The notes under the pieces were generated by a model. The model had not been told where the DNA came from, did no database searches, and saw only the letters and a list, made by a program, of their open reading frames with translations. From contig NC_015559.1 in NCBI RefSeq assembly GCF_000214215.1, positions 1,847,001 through 1,911,000 of the forward strand: a DNA stretch of 64,000 bases, read 5' to 3'. Shown here one piece after another: positions 34,435-43,137 of this stretch (within the stretch, counting starts at the first letter, position 1; the number at the start of each line of letters is the position of its first letter). The position numbers and the translations under genes were made by a program. Source of the stretch: Marinomonas posidonica IVIA-Po-181. Lineage in GTDB: Bacteria > Pseudomonadota > Gammaproteobacteria > Pseudomonadales > Marinomonadaceae.

Positions 34435-35831
34435 TAAGCTTCGCTCCTACGTACAACATTGAACTCACGGCATTCAACAAAATCATGAACATCTACAAAT
34501 TGATCGGTAAATTGTATTTCAAACACATTTTCTAATTTCTTCGCACTCACGCCTAAAGAGCCGATGTAACGAAGATGATCAAAGCAAACAAAGTCTTCCA
34601 CTGATGAAATGGTAAAATCCAGAATGTGTTTCTGAGTGCTGCTCGCCATTTGTTTTTCAAGATAAGTCTGCATTTTAGCAACTGTCACCTGACGAGCTTC
34701 ATGGAATCGACGTTGCTGATCTCTAAATTTAATGGCATCAGCCGACACTTCGGCAGGCGTCATTATACGAGGTGGCGGAGCCTCACGACGTTTTGTCGGT
34801 TGTGCTGCTGAAGCCATGCCAACGAAACGTGAACCAACCACTTGTTTCATTACTGGCAAATGGTCGAATTTCGCCACATCACTGATAATACCGGCAATTT
34901 TAGTCGCCATGCCAGGACGCGAACTGTCCATATAACGGGCGGTATCCGCGGCACGTTTTTCCAACCGATAACGATATTCGTCAATCCGTTCTAGGCGTTG
35001 CTCTATGTTATTAAACGTTTTCAATATGTCGCGACAATCTTGTTCAACCATGGCTTGAGCTTCTGCCATGGTAATCAGTTGTTGATCAACATAACATTGC
35101 GCGACTTGCCCCATGGTGGTCGGGTTGGCTAAAAAGTCTTGCGTTAACTCAAGAATTTGTCGGCGAAAACGAAACGGGTTGTTACTGGTTTTAATGGTTT
35201 TGTAGTCGGCGATTAAAATGCCTTCAACAAATAAATCAAAAAAACCAGAAACAATGGCTTTGGGGTCTCGGCTGGCAAATAACTCACGTTGCAAGCTACG
35301 AATACCTAATAAAATTTGATTCAAGTGTGCCGAAAATTCGCGCGCAGCTTCAGCCGATTGGCGAAGTGTCACGCCTCTTTCTTTCGGTTGCTTTGCTACG
35401 GCCTCAAGATTACTCAAAATACTTAGCACAGTCGCGCCATAGTTACGCTTGCCATGACTGCTGATCTCAACCAAAGATCTAAGCAACATGGATATCTGTG
35501 GCGTCATGAGCACGCTAACACGATATAACTCTTGTTCTTCAACAAGCCAACCTGTGTTGACTAATCTGTGGTAGATACGCAAGGCATAATCATGAATTGT
35601 TTTTGGTGAATCGAAAGACTCTTTTTGGTCCTCATGCCAAGACAAGGTATCCAGCTTATGAAGGGTATCTTCAATTGACTCAATAATGGTGGACTTATCT
35701 TTTATCGGATCCTCGGCATGATCATAGAAAACGTCAGCTAGATCTTTGAGTACTGCTTCGATGAGAGTCTTATTCGAGCCGCTTAACGCCTGAAAAATTT
35801 CATCTGGCAAATGACTAAACAACATTGTCAT
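34434..35831 (-). CDS. mksF: MksF, kleisin subunit of MksFEB condensin
   Basis: 465 residues, the usual length for MksF/JetA. Mostly alpha-helical, with N-terminal winged helix (HLPDEIFQALSGSNKTLIEAVLKDLADVF), a long middle helical region, and a C-terminal domain that would close the SMC ring. It forms the first gene of an mksF-mksE-mksB operon. A preceding cbiX gene ends 33 bases upstream on the same strand. The name rests on synteny with mksE and mksB plus length; the protein itself has little in the way of motifs. Confidence 0.9.
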   Translation of the reverse strand: MTMLFSHLPDEIFQALSGSNKTLIEAVLKDLADVFYDHAEDPIKDKSTIIESIEDTLHKLDTLSWHEDQKESFDSPKTIHDYALRIYHRLVNTGWLVEEQELYRVSVLMTPQISMLLRSLVEISSHGKRNYGATVLSILSNLEAVAKQPKERGVTLRQSAEAAREFSAHLNQILLGIRSLQRELFASRDPKAIVSGFFDLFVEGILIADYKTIKTSNNPFRFRRQILELTQDFLANPTTMGQVAQCYVDQQLITMAEAQAMVEQDCRDILKTFNNIEQRLERIDEYRYRLEKRAADTARYMDSSRPGMATKIAGIISDVAKFDHLPVMKQVVGSRFVGMASAAQPTKRREAPPPRIMTPAEVSADAIKFRDQQRRFHEARQVTVAKMQTYLEKQMASSTQKHILDFTISSVEDFVCFDHLRYIGSLGVSAKKLENVFEIQFTDQFVDVHDFVECREFNVVRRSEA

Positions 35832-35864
35832 GGCTCCATGGCTTCACTAAAAACAATCGCATTC

Positions 35865-36242
35865 TTATTCCTTACCTAAATATCCAGCTATCACACTTTC
35901 CATTGCTTTTTTAACGGCATTATCTTCACCGACTGGTGGCAGTAATACAATGTTTAATTTTTCGCTTTGAAGTGCTTCTATTTGAGCTGGCACATCCGTG
36001 CGTAAGTGCCGTCCAACTGCTAGGAAAAGTGGTAAAACGGCCACAGACGTCACATCTGCATTCAGTTTTTCAACTACGTCTTCTAAAGACGGCGTGGTTA
36101 GTTCCATATAGGCTAAGCTTGTATTTGCCTCACCATAAAGTTCTGCGACTCGATGGTGAAGGGTTTCGAATGGCTCTTTCCAAAGAGGATCGGGACTTCC
36201 GTGTGCCAGAAGTATGATGTGATCGTATTCTTTGCGTAACAT
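35865..36242 (-). CDS. CbiX-family short cobalt/iron chelatase-like protein
   Basis: 125 residues. One chelatase domain as in the short CbiX forms. The conserved ILLAHGSPDP at the N-terminus includes the metal-binding His, and the LPLFLAVGRHLRTDVPAQ block near 75 carries a second His. Full-length sirohydrochlorin chelatases can be duplications of this domain, and short forms act as homodimers. It probably loads a metal into sirohydrochlorin for sirohaem or cobalamin, but neither pathway lies here. Upstream of mksF by 33 bases, likely co-transcribed. Confidence 0.88.
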   Translation of the reverse strand: MLRKEYDHIILLAHGSPDPLWKEPFETLHHRVAELYGEANTSLAYMELTTPSLEDVVEKLNADVTSVAVLPLFLAVGRHLRTDVPAQIEALQSEKLNIVLLPPVGEDNAVKKAMESVIAGYLGKE

Positions 36243-36404
36243 TATCTTACCTAAATATTAACAATGGTTACCATTTTAGCCATCCTGTCAGAGAAAAAGA
36301 AGGTGCGAATTAAAAAAACGCAAAAACAAAGAACTGCTTGATCCAATTTTAGTTTTTGGACGTTTACTCACAGTCTGAATAATAAAAAATCATAAGGATT
36401 TACC

Positions 36405-37283
36405 ATGAAGATTTTAATGACAGGGGCAACAGGGTTTATTGGACGCTCATTAGTGGATGAGCTATTGAAAAGTGGCTCAGAGATTTTTGCGCTTGTTCGC
36501 AAAAAATCCAATGACTTGCCCATAGAAGTCAAACAGATTGATTTTTCAGCGCTCTCTCAGTTAACCCAAACCTTTGATGCATTCATCAATCTTGCGGGAG
36601 AAAGTATTGCGGCTCAACGATGGACTTTGAAGCGTAAACAAACCCTGTTGAACAGCCGTGTCAATCTGACCAACCGCGTCTTTGATTTATTACAACATCC
36701 ACCTAAAACTGTCATTTCTATGTCGGCTGTTGGCTTTTATGGGATGACCAATGAAGGTGAGTTCATCGAAAACACGCCTCCTGCTTCTGGATTTGCTCAT
36801 CAATTATGTCGGTTGTGGGAACACTCAGTGACGGACTCGACCGCTAATGAAAGCCGTGTGGTCATTTTTAGGTTGGGGGTTGTATTAGGTCATGGCGGCG
36901 CGTTAAATAAAATGCGACTGCCCTATCGTTTGGGGCTCGGTGGCAAGATTGCTTCCGGAAAACAATGGTTCAACTGGGTTCATTTAGACGATGTGAAACA
37001 GTGTATTTTAAATGCGATAAGTGATTCCGCGTATCAAGGAGTCTATAACCTGGTCGCGCCTAACAATGCAACACAAGCTGAATTTGCCAAATGTTACGCC
37101 AAAAGCCTAAAGCGTCCAGCCATCATTTGGACGCCTCAATGGGTATTTAGAATGCTATTCGGTGAAATGTCGACCCTACTAACTCATGGCCCTAAAGTCA
37201 TTCCTGACAAGCTGTCAAAACAAGGTTATCAGTTTCAATTTGAGCAATTGAATCAAGCCCTTAAAGACATAGAAGGAAATTGA
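36405..37283 (+). CDS. SDR-type NAD(P)-binding epimerase, YfcH/TIGR01777 family
   Basis: 292 residues (E. coli YfcH 297). The N-terminal Rossmann motif MTGATGFIGRSLVDELL, the NLAGESIAAQRWT block near 65, and the SAVGFYG catalytic-region Tyr are family marks. The C-terminal half carries the DUF1731-like tail near 245-290. Substrate unknown. AAGGA precedes ATG 36405. It is divergent from cbiX and convergent with the zinc-ribbon gene. Confidence 0.9.
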   Translation: MKILMTGATGFIGRSLVDELLKSGSEIFALVRKKSNDLPIEVKQIDFSALSQLTQTFDAFINLAGESIAAQRWTLKRKQTLLNSRVNLTNRVFDLLQHPPKTVISMSAVGFYGMTNEGEFIENTPPASGFAHQLCRLWEHSVTDSTANESRVVIFRLGVVLGHGGALNKMRLPYRLGLGGKIASGKQWFNWVHLDDVKQCILNAISDSAYQGVYNLVAPNNATQAEFAKCYAKSLKRPAIIWTPQWVFRMLFGEMSTLLTHGPKVIPDKLSKQGYQFQFEQLNQALKDIEGN

Positions 37284-37299
37284 AGCATTGTATATGCCC

Positions 37300-37809
37300 T
37301 TAGCGTTTCTTTCGTAGCTCGGGTAAGCCTTTGTCATCGTTGAGTGTGTGAGTGCATTTGGGATAGGTTATACAGCCCCAAAAATAGCCATTTTTACTTT
37401 TCTTTCGGACAAGGTAGTGACCACAGGCTCGACATGGGTACTTTTTCGTTGCTGATGGCGCACCTTCATCATCTTCTACCGTGACTTTACAATCAGGGTA
37501 ATTTGAGCAGCCCCAAAAAACATTATCTTTGAACTGCCTTTTGCGAAGTGGTGACTGGCATGCTGGGCATAAATAGCGTTTTGCTCGAACCGGCTTTCCC
37601 TCTTGATCATTCGCTGTGTAGTCACAATTTGGGTAAGACTCACAGCCCCAAAACACGCCATTGGCGCCTTGCTTTTGCCTTAGCAAACTTTGGCATTTTG
37701 GGCACCGGTAACGAATTTGAGCCACAGTAACTTTGGCGTCATCTTGGTTTAGAAACTCCTGTTCCCAATGACTGCTTGGCAAGTGTGATGTTTTGGAATC
37801 CTTTGGCAT
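37300..37809 (-). CDS. Triple zinc-ribbon protein related to topoisomerase I C-terminal domains (YrdD-like)
   Basis: About 169 residues from ATG 37809; an upstream GTG at 37818 is also possible and would overlap the preceding stop. It comprises three repeats of the topoisomerase C4 zinc finger, each CPxC...FWGCxxYPxC (near residues 35-60, 80-107, 125-150). Domain organisation is that of YrdD, a stand-alone relative of topoisomerase I tails, and these bind single-stranded DNA. No topoisomerase domain is present. It lies at the end of the hemH-HAD-helical protein operon. Confidence 0.85.
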   Translation of the reverse strand: MPKDSKTSHLPSSHWEQEFLNQDDAKVTVAQIRYRCPKCQSLLRQKQGANGVFWGCESYPNCDYTANDQEGKPVRAKRYLCPACQSPLRKRQFKDNVFWGCSNYPDCKVTVEDDEGAPSATKKYPCRACGHYLVRKKSKNGYFWGCITYPKCTHTLNDDKGLPELRKKR

Positions 37810-37814
37810 GATGA

Positions 37815-38192
37815 TCACTTCTTGTCTTTATAACAAAGAGCAGAATCCTCCTGACACTTGTTTTTATCGTCTTCTGCAAAAACAGTACGTACTTTTGAGG
37901 CCCCTTTTCGAGCCGCATCGGCAGTGGCTGAGCCTGCTTCTTGCAAGCTTTCCCAGACAATTACTCCCGTTTCTTTAGCGTTATGACGCACTTTACTTCC
38001 AAGCGCCGCTGCTTTACTGCCTATCTCACTAGCCTTTTCGGACGTTTTGTCGGTTACGTCAGAGCCTGTACTTTTCGCATTTTCCCAAAATTCTATGACA
38101 TTGTTTTTTGCTTTATCAAGCGTTGAGTCGTCTGCGTGCACGACATTGATCATCAAACTCAACAATACAATCATTAAATGATGGCGTGTCAT
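37815..38192 (-). CDS. Secreted amphipathic helical protein with LEA-like repeats
   Basis: 125 residues. A signal peptide (MIVLLSLMINVVHA, cleavage near 20) is followed by a low-complexity, Ala/Lys/Ser/Thr-rich helix with near-repeated 11-residue-like units (ENAKSTGSDVTDKTSEKASEI and KAAALGSKVRHNAKETG) resembling late-embryogenesis-abundant or apolipoprotein-type amphipathic helices. The last ~15 residues carry two Cys flanked by charged residues. Family not recognised. It overlaps the HAD gene upstream and the zinc-ribbon gene downstream by a few bases, so it is in the hemH operon. Confidence 0.65.
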   Translation of the reverse strand: MTRHHLMIVLLSLMINVVHADDSTLDKAKNNVIEFWENAKSTGSDVTDKTSEKASEIGSKAAALGSKVRHNAKETGVIVWESLQEAGSATADAARKGASKVRTVFAEDDKNKCQEDSALCYKDKK

Positions 38193-38923
38193 ACCACTAC
38201 CTCTTGAGCCTTTTTACAGTGCAAATACTCGAGAACTTGCATTACATCCGATAGCTGCACCAAATCATCGTATTCCGCCAAGACTGTATCATCAACCAGC
38301 TCATGAGCCCAGGTACTGTGGTATGGGATATGAATGGCTTTTGCTCCTAGGTCGAGAACCGGCAAAATATCCGATTTAAGGGAATTCCCTATCATTAAGA
38401 AGTCCTCGGTACGGATGTGATGTTTGTTGAGAATCTGCTCATAGGTCGCAGGCGTTTTTTCACTTACCACTTCTATGACATCAAAGTAATCGACAATACC
38501 TGAACGAGCGAACTTACTCTCTTGGTCAAGTAAATCCCCTTTGGTAATCACCATAAGTTGGCATTCTGACTGAAGTGTTTTAAGCACAACTTCAATATTT
38601 GGCAATATTTCAACTGGCATAGCAACCATGCATTTTGCTAAATCAATAATTTGATGAACTTCACTACCGAGAATGCGCCCTTCCGTTAATTCGATGGCGG
38701 TTTCAATCATGGAAAGAGTAAAACCTTTAATGCCATAACCAAAGTGTTCTAAGTTTCTGATTTGCACTTCACCAAGATGATCTCGAATATAGGTTTCAGA
38801 ATGGTAAGGCGAGAGCAATCGAATAAACTCATCTTGAGCATTCATGAATATTTCTTCGTTACGCCACAAGGTATCATCAGCATCAAATGCTATGGTTTTA
38901 AAAGCTTGGCGTGTTTCTTTCAT
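38189..38923 (-). CDS. HAD-superfamily hydrolase
   Basis: 244 residues from ATG 38923, which overlaps the hemH stop; a longer frame to 38953 is less likely. HAD motif I is IAFDADDTLWRNE near residue 10, motif II VITKGDLL near 118, a conserved Lys near 140, and motif IV MIGNSLKSDILP near 170. The helical cap is inserted after motif I. Substrate is not identifiable; it is neither YjjG nor phosphoglycolate phosphatase by motif pattern. Part of an operon with hemH upstream and the helical protein downstream. Confidence 0.85.
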   Translation of the reverse strand: MKETRQAFKTIAFDADDTLWRNEEIFMNAQDEFIRLLSPYHSETYIRDHLGEVQIRNLEHFGYGIKGFTLSMIETAIELTEGRILGSEVHQIIDLAKCMVAMPVEILPNIEVVLKTLQSECQLMVITKGDLLDQESKFARSGIVDYFDVIEVVSEKTPATYEQILNKHHIRTEDFLMIGNSLKSDILPVLDLGAKAIHIPYHSTWAHELVDDTVLAEYDDLVQLSDVMQVLEYLHCKKAQEVVV

Positions 38924-38924
38924 A

Positions 38925-39917
38925 TCAAGTCCAATTTTTAATGTTATCTTCAATGATGTTCATATAGAGCGCAATTTGATCCGGACTATCGTTTAAGGCT
39001 GGAATATAGTCAAATGCTACCCCACCACTGTGTTTAAACTCATCACCCAATTCAAGCGTGACCTCTTCCAAGGTTTCAATGCAGTCAATTGAAAAGGCCG
39101 GACTGATGACGTTGATTTTTTTAATGCCCATATCAGGCAAGGCTCTCAACGTTTCGTCGGCATAAGGTTTTAACCATTCTTCACGACCAAATCTCGACTG
39201 ATAAACGTGAGTCCAATCGTTGTCACCTAATTCTAGTTCTTCCGCCACCAAACGACTGGTCAATTCACAACGACGTGAATAAGGGTCGCCGTTACTAACG
39301 TAACGTTTTGGAATGCCATGGTAAGACAACACCAGATGACGACGTTCTCCCTGCTTTTCCCATTGGGCTCGTACAGAATCCGCCAAGGCTGTTATGTATA
39401 AAGGGTTGTCTGCATAATCGCTGGCCAAATGTAATTCTGGCCAATGCGGACAAGCTTTCAAGGATTTCATAAGGCGGTCATAGGCGGCCGCAGACGTGGT
39501 AGATGAAAATTGAGGGTACATAGGGATCACGAGAATTTTATCTGCCCCCTGTGCTCTCAATTTATTCGCGGCACTCTCGACACTTGGGTTGCCATATGTC
39601 ATTGCCAATTCAACCGCAACTGGCACAGGAAACTCTTCCGTGACTTGTATTTGTAATTTGTCTGTTAAGCGCTGACTTAATACTAGTAAGGGAGAGCCGC
39701 CTTCCATCCAGACTTGTTGATATACCTTAGCGACCTTAGGCGGTCTAAGGGTTAAAATCACCAAGTTCAAAATGGGTTTCCACAATAATGGATTTAAATC
39801 TACCACTCGAGAATCCGATAAAAACTCTCTCAAATAGCGACGAACAGCCCCAGTTTCAGGTGCATCGGGAGTGCCAAGATTCATCAACAGCACACCAATT
39901 TTTTTGTTATCAGTCAT
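38925..39917 (-). CDS. hemH: Ferrochelatase
   Basis: 330 residues (E. coli 320). It inserts ferrous iron into protoporphyrin IX, the last step of haem synthesis. The N-terminal GVLLMNLGTPDAPE, the SYHGIPKRYVSNGDPY block with the metal-binding His, and the SPAFSIDCIETLEEV signature with the catalytic Glu are all present. It leads a minus-strand operon of hemH, HAD, helical secreted protein and zinc ribbon. Together with hemN, two haem enzymes are encoded in this window. Confidence 0.95.
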   Translation of the reverse strand: MTDNKKIGVLLMNLGTPDAPETGAVRRYLREFLSDSRVVDLNPLLWKPILNLVILTLRPPKVAKVYQQVWMEGGSPLLVLSQRLTDKLQIQVTEEFPVPVAVELAMTYGNPSVESAANKLRAQGADKILVIPMYPQFSSTTSAAAYDRLMKSLKACPHWPELHLASDYADNPLYITALADSVRAQWEKQGERRHLVLSYHGIPKRYVSNGDPYSRRCELTSRLVAEELELGDNDWTHVYQSRFGREEWLKPYADETLRALPDMGIKKINVISPAFSIDCIETLEEVTLELGDEFKHSGGVAFDYIPALNDSPDQIALYMNIIEDNIKNWT

Positions 39918-40023
39918 TAAAACAAACCCTTGAAATTTACTAATGCATTATAGGGCATCAGGCACAAAACAACGTGTAAATTCACGTTATTTTAAGATCA
40001 ATATATCTCTTTTGATATGGATA

Positions 40024-40833
40024 TCATTGCCAAATTCTGAACAAGCACACAATTAAATACAGATTGAAGCACGCTAACAAAATTTTATGTTCATAGTGGC
40101 TTACTTGCCATCGAGTTAACAGAGATCCAAACAATAAACCAGCGCCTAATGCCAATGCGGCGGGTATGTAGATGGCGCCTGCTAACCAGGCATCTGATGC
40201 CACTATGTGAGATATCGCAACTGGCTGTAATGCTGGAAACACAAACCCTATCAGGGCGGAAAATGAGAGGAATACTGACATACCATGAAGTGTTCCATCT
40301 CTATTTTCGTTTGAATGAGGGTGTAATTGATAAAGTAAGCGTGCAACTGTATGACCATCATTGGCTCCCAACACACTCATTCCACCAGCCAACAGTCCAA
40401 TGGGAAGAGGAAAGTTTGGAACAGATCGCTGTTGATGGACTTGCCATTCCAAAACACTGATGAAGATATTTAGTAGCAAAGTGAAAGAAATAAAAGCTAA
40501 TAAAACCTCCACATTAGACAAACTAACCAATTGTGCGCCAATGACGCCACCCATCGCTAAACCAGGGGCGTATTTTAGTAATAGCGAGTACTCGACTCGA
40601 CCAGCCTTCATGGCTGTCAGCCAATGATAAAGATGCATTGGTAAACAAGCGACAAGGATGGTTGCGATGACAATCGATATATACTGATCAACTGGCATCC
40701 CGATCACAGGCAAAAAAAAGTAGAGTGCTGTTAGGCAGGTTAATGCTGGAGAGACTCTAATTTGCGTACTGACTAAACCGCACGCTAGACCGATTAAGAT
40801 CAGAAAAACAGTAAATTCAATTGGCATGTTCAT
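40024..40833 (-). CDS. TauE/SafE-family (TSUP) membrane transporter
   Basis: 269 residues with about eight hydrophobic helices, the TSUP topology. The N-terminal LIGLACGLVSTQIRVSPALT block and a second half-repeat (PIGLLAGGMSVLGANDG) match the two internally duplicated halves. Members export or import sulfite, sulfonates or related organosulfur anions. No sulfur gene is adjacent, so the substrate is unknown. Downstream of cheV on the same strand but separated by a terminator. Confidence 0.85.
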   Translation of the reverse strand: MNMPIEFTVFLILIGLACGLVSTQIRVSPALTCLTALYFFLPVIGMPVDQYISIVIATILVACLPMHLYHWLTAMKAGRVEYSLLLKYAPGLAMGGVIGAQLVSLSNVEVLLAFISFTLLLNIFISVLEWQVHQQRSVPNFPLPIGLLAGGMSVLGANDGHTVARLLYQLHPHSNENRDGTLHGMSVFLSFSALIGFVFPALQPVAISHIVASDAWLAGAIYIPAALALGAGLLFGSLLTRWQVSHYEHKILLACFNLYLIVCLFRIWQ

Positions 40834-40855
40834 ATCATAATGAGGTTAAAAAAAC

Positions 40856-40884
40856 AAAAAAGCGGGCCATAAGCCCGCTTTTTT
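40856..40884 (-). terminator. Terminator of cheV
   Basis: AAAAAAGCGGGC / GCCCGCTTTTTT, a perfect stem with a short loop and a T-run on the minus strand, 15 bases beyond the cheV stop. Confidence 0.92.
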
Positions 40885-40898
40885 GATGAGCTGAAACG

Positions 40899-41834
40899 TT
40901 AATCTCGATAGACGACGCTTCGAATTCGTTCTTGAATCAAAGAAGCCAGTTTATCCGGTTGGAATTTAGATAAGAAATCGTCACAACCCACTTTTTGAAC
41001 CATGGCTTTATTAAAACTGCCACTTAATGACGTATGCAGTACTATGTACAAATCCTTAAGCCTCGGGTCTTCTCGCACCTCTCGAGTAAGGCGATAACCG
41101 TCCATCTCCGGCATCTCTGCATCGGTAATCATCATGAGCAATTTTTCAGGTACAGTTTCACCCTGATCAGCCCACGCTTTAAGTCGCTCTAAGCCACGCT
41201 TACCATCTGTCGCAGTATGTACTGTGATGCCCATGAAATCCAAAGTAGATCGACATTGTGCAAGACCAACAGAAGAGTCATCAACGACCAGCACTTCTAA
41301 GCCCTTTGCAAGTGTCAAGAGATCGTTATCAATGATGTCATCACTGACTGTACTGTCATAAGGTGAAATTTCAGCGAGTACTTTTTCTACATCGATAATT
41401 TCCACAATACGATCATTAACACGGGTGATCGCCGTTAAGTAATGCTGACGACCAGCACCATCTGGTGGTGGAAGGATTTCATTCCAATTCATATTGATAA
41501 TGCGATCTACTTCACCAACCATAAAGCCCTGAACAGTATTATTGTACTCTGTAACAATCAAATTACAGGATTCGTTTCGCTCAATTGGCTTCATACCGAT
41601 GGATTCGGACAAATCGATCACCGGAATGGTGCGACCACGAAAGTGTGTTACCCCAGCAACTGATGGATGTCTGTGAGGCATCAGGTTTAATTTTGGTAGC
41701 TGCACAACCTCTTGAACTTTAAAGACATTGATCGCAAACATTTGCATTCCACCAAGACGGAACATTAACAATTCTAGGCGGTTTTCACCCACCAGCTTGG
41801 TTCTTTGGTCGACAGCGTCTAACATGCTCGCCAT
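40899..41834 (-). CDS. CheV chemotaxis coupling protein
   Basis: 311 residues. A CheW-like coupling domain (residues ~20-160, with VTHFRGRTIPVIDL) is fused to a REC domain (about 180-305, phospho-acceptor Asp in MMITDAEMPEMDGY near 238 and a Lys in FLSKFQPD near 288). CheV links chemoreceptors to CheA, and phosphorylation of REC tunes adaptation. No other chemotaxis gene is nearby. ATG 41834 has GGAGTG upstream on its strand, supporting the start. Divergent from the EAL/HDOD gene. Confidence 0.93.
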   Translation of the reverse strand: MASMLDAVDQRTKLVGENRLELLMFRLGGMQMFAINVFKVQEVVQLPKLNLMPHRHPSVAGVTHFRGRTIPVIDLSESIGMKPIERNESCNLIVTEYNNTVQGFMVGEVDRIINMNWNEILPPPDGAGRQHYLTAITRVNDRIVEIIDVEKVLAEISPYDSTVSDDIIDNDLLTLAKGLEVLVVDDSSVGLAQCRSTLDFMGITVHTATDGKRGLERLKAWADQGETVPEKLLMMITDAEMPEMDGYRLTREVREDPRLKDLYIVLHTSLSGSFNKAMVQKVGCDDFLSKFQPDKLASLIQERIRSVVYRD

Positions 41835-41949
41835 ACATCACTCCACACATTTTCAAATAAAGGCGTTATTCCATTATAACCATGATATTGTATTCAGCTA
41901 TGGGTTACAGTATTTTTTTGTGATGTCTTTTTAATTATAGGGAAGTGAG

Positions 41950-43137
41950 ATGAAAAACGATGATGTGCTTTTTTGTCGTAAAGCTGTCGTGAACCAAAAA
42001 TCGCAAACAATGGCTTATCACCTTCTTCACCCTGAAGACACGTTATATGAAGATGAGAAGACATTTTTCAGCTCTTTGTTTGTGGATGTGAACCTCAATG
42101 AGTTAACGCAGCAAAAGGCGATTTTTTTCATCGGATCAATTGATCAGTTAACTAAATTGCCGGAACTCAACGGGTTACAAGTCACGTTATTTATAGATTG
42201 CTCTAACTTAGATCAAACAAAGCACATTGATAGCCTGTCAGAAGCTCGCTTAGATGGTTACCAATTTGGCCTCGTTAATCCTCAGCCTGAGGACTATGAC
42301 AGTGACTTTATGAATGTGTTTTCGTATGTTTTATACGATTTAGAGCAGATTTCTTTAGATGAAGTATTAGAGTCGAGTCAACATCCAGACATTGTCTTAA
42401 AAAATATTTGGGTTCATAAAATTGAGCGCGCTCAAGATTTTGATCGTCTCAAACAATCCTTGCCGCATGCTTATTTCAGCGGTTGCTTTATCCGCAAAAT
42501 GACCAAGATCAAAGGCAAACGAGTTCTAGCTTATAAAGACATACTCATTGAATTACTGAATCATTTAAACAATCACCAAACCTCCCCTCGTCTTTTAGCA
42601 GATTGCATTGAGCGTGACCCAACACTGACATACAGAATTATCAAATTAACGCACACAGCTCGATATCACAGCCAATTTAATGTGACTAACGCACAGCGAG
42701 CAGTAGAAATTATCGGAGTGCGTGATCTCGTTAAGTGGGTAGGCCTAGTGATGCTCAGTAGTGTTTCAGGAAAGCCGGATTGTTTATTTTTAATGGCGGT
42801 TTCTCGTGCTTGCTTCTGTCATAACATCAGTGCGGTTTTGTTTCCAAAATTAGAAGGTGGTTTCTTAGTTGGATTGTTTTCGTATCTGCCGAGCTTTTAT
42901 GATGAAGATTTGACCACGCTATTAAAAGAACTTCCTTTGGATGTCAACATTACTAAAGCCTTATTAGAATACCAGGGGAACTTAGGTGGTGTATTGCGAA
43001 TGGTTGAAGCTTACGAATCGGGCCGCTGGGAAAAAATCCCGTTTGACCAGTTGGCAATGATGAACATTTCTAAGGATGCATTAAAGAACATTTATATTGA
43101 TAGCTTAACCATGGCGAGAGAAATGACTCAAGCATGA
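41950..43137 (+). CDS. HDOD-domain signalling protein with degenerate EAL-like N-terminus
   Basis: 395 residues. The YuxH-type architecture (EAL-like then HDOD) is visible. Residues 1-190 have the fold length of an EAL domain but lack the catalytic EAL and metal-binding residues. Residues 195-390 are HDOD, with LLADCIERDPTLTYRIIKL and the AVEIIGVRDLVKWVGLVML block. It is probably a non-catalytic c-di-GMP or partner sensor. ATG 41950 has a GGGAAG site. Its stop overlaps tatD by four bases (ATGA), so the two are coupled. Confidence 0.85.
   Translation: MKNDDVLFCRKAVVNQKSQTMAYHLLHPEDTLYEDEKTFFSSLFVDVNLNELTQQKAIFFIGSIDQLTKLPELNGLQVTLFIDCSNLDQTKHIDSLSEARLDGYQFGLVNPQPEDYDSDFMNVFSYVLYDLEQISLDEVLESSQHPDIVLKNIWVHKIERAQDFDRLKQSLPHAYFSGCFIRKMTKIKGKRVLAYKDILIELLNHLNNHQTSPRLLADCIERDPTLTYRIIKLTHTARYHSQFNVTNAQRAVEIIGVRDLVKWVGLVMLSSVSGKPDCLFLMAVSRACFCHNISAVLFPKLEGGFLVGLFSYLPSFYDEDLTTLLKELPLDVNITKALLEYQGNLGGVLRMVEAYESGRWEKIPFDQLAMMNISKDALKNIYIDSLTMAREMTQA

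Noticed and set aside
30361..35831. A complete Wadjet (JetABCD) anti-plasmid defence system
   Set aside because: The JetD/MksG nuclease is absent: the gene after mksB is bolA, and the gene before mksF is cbiX.
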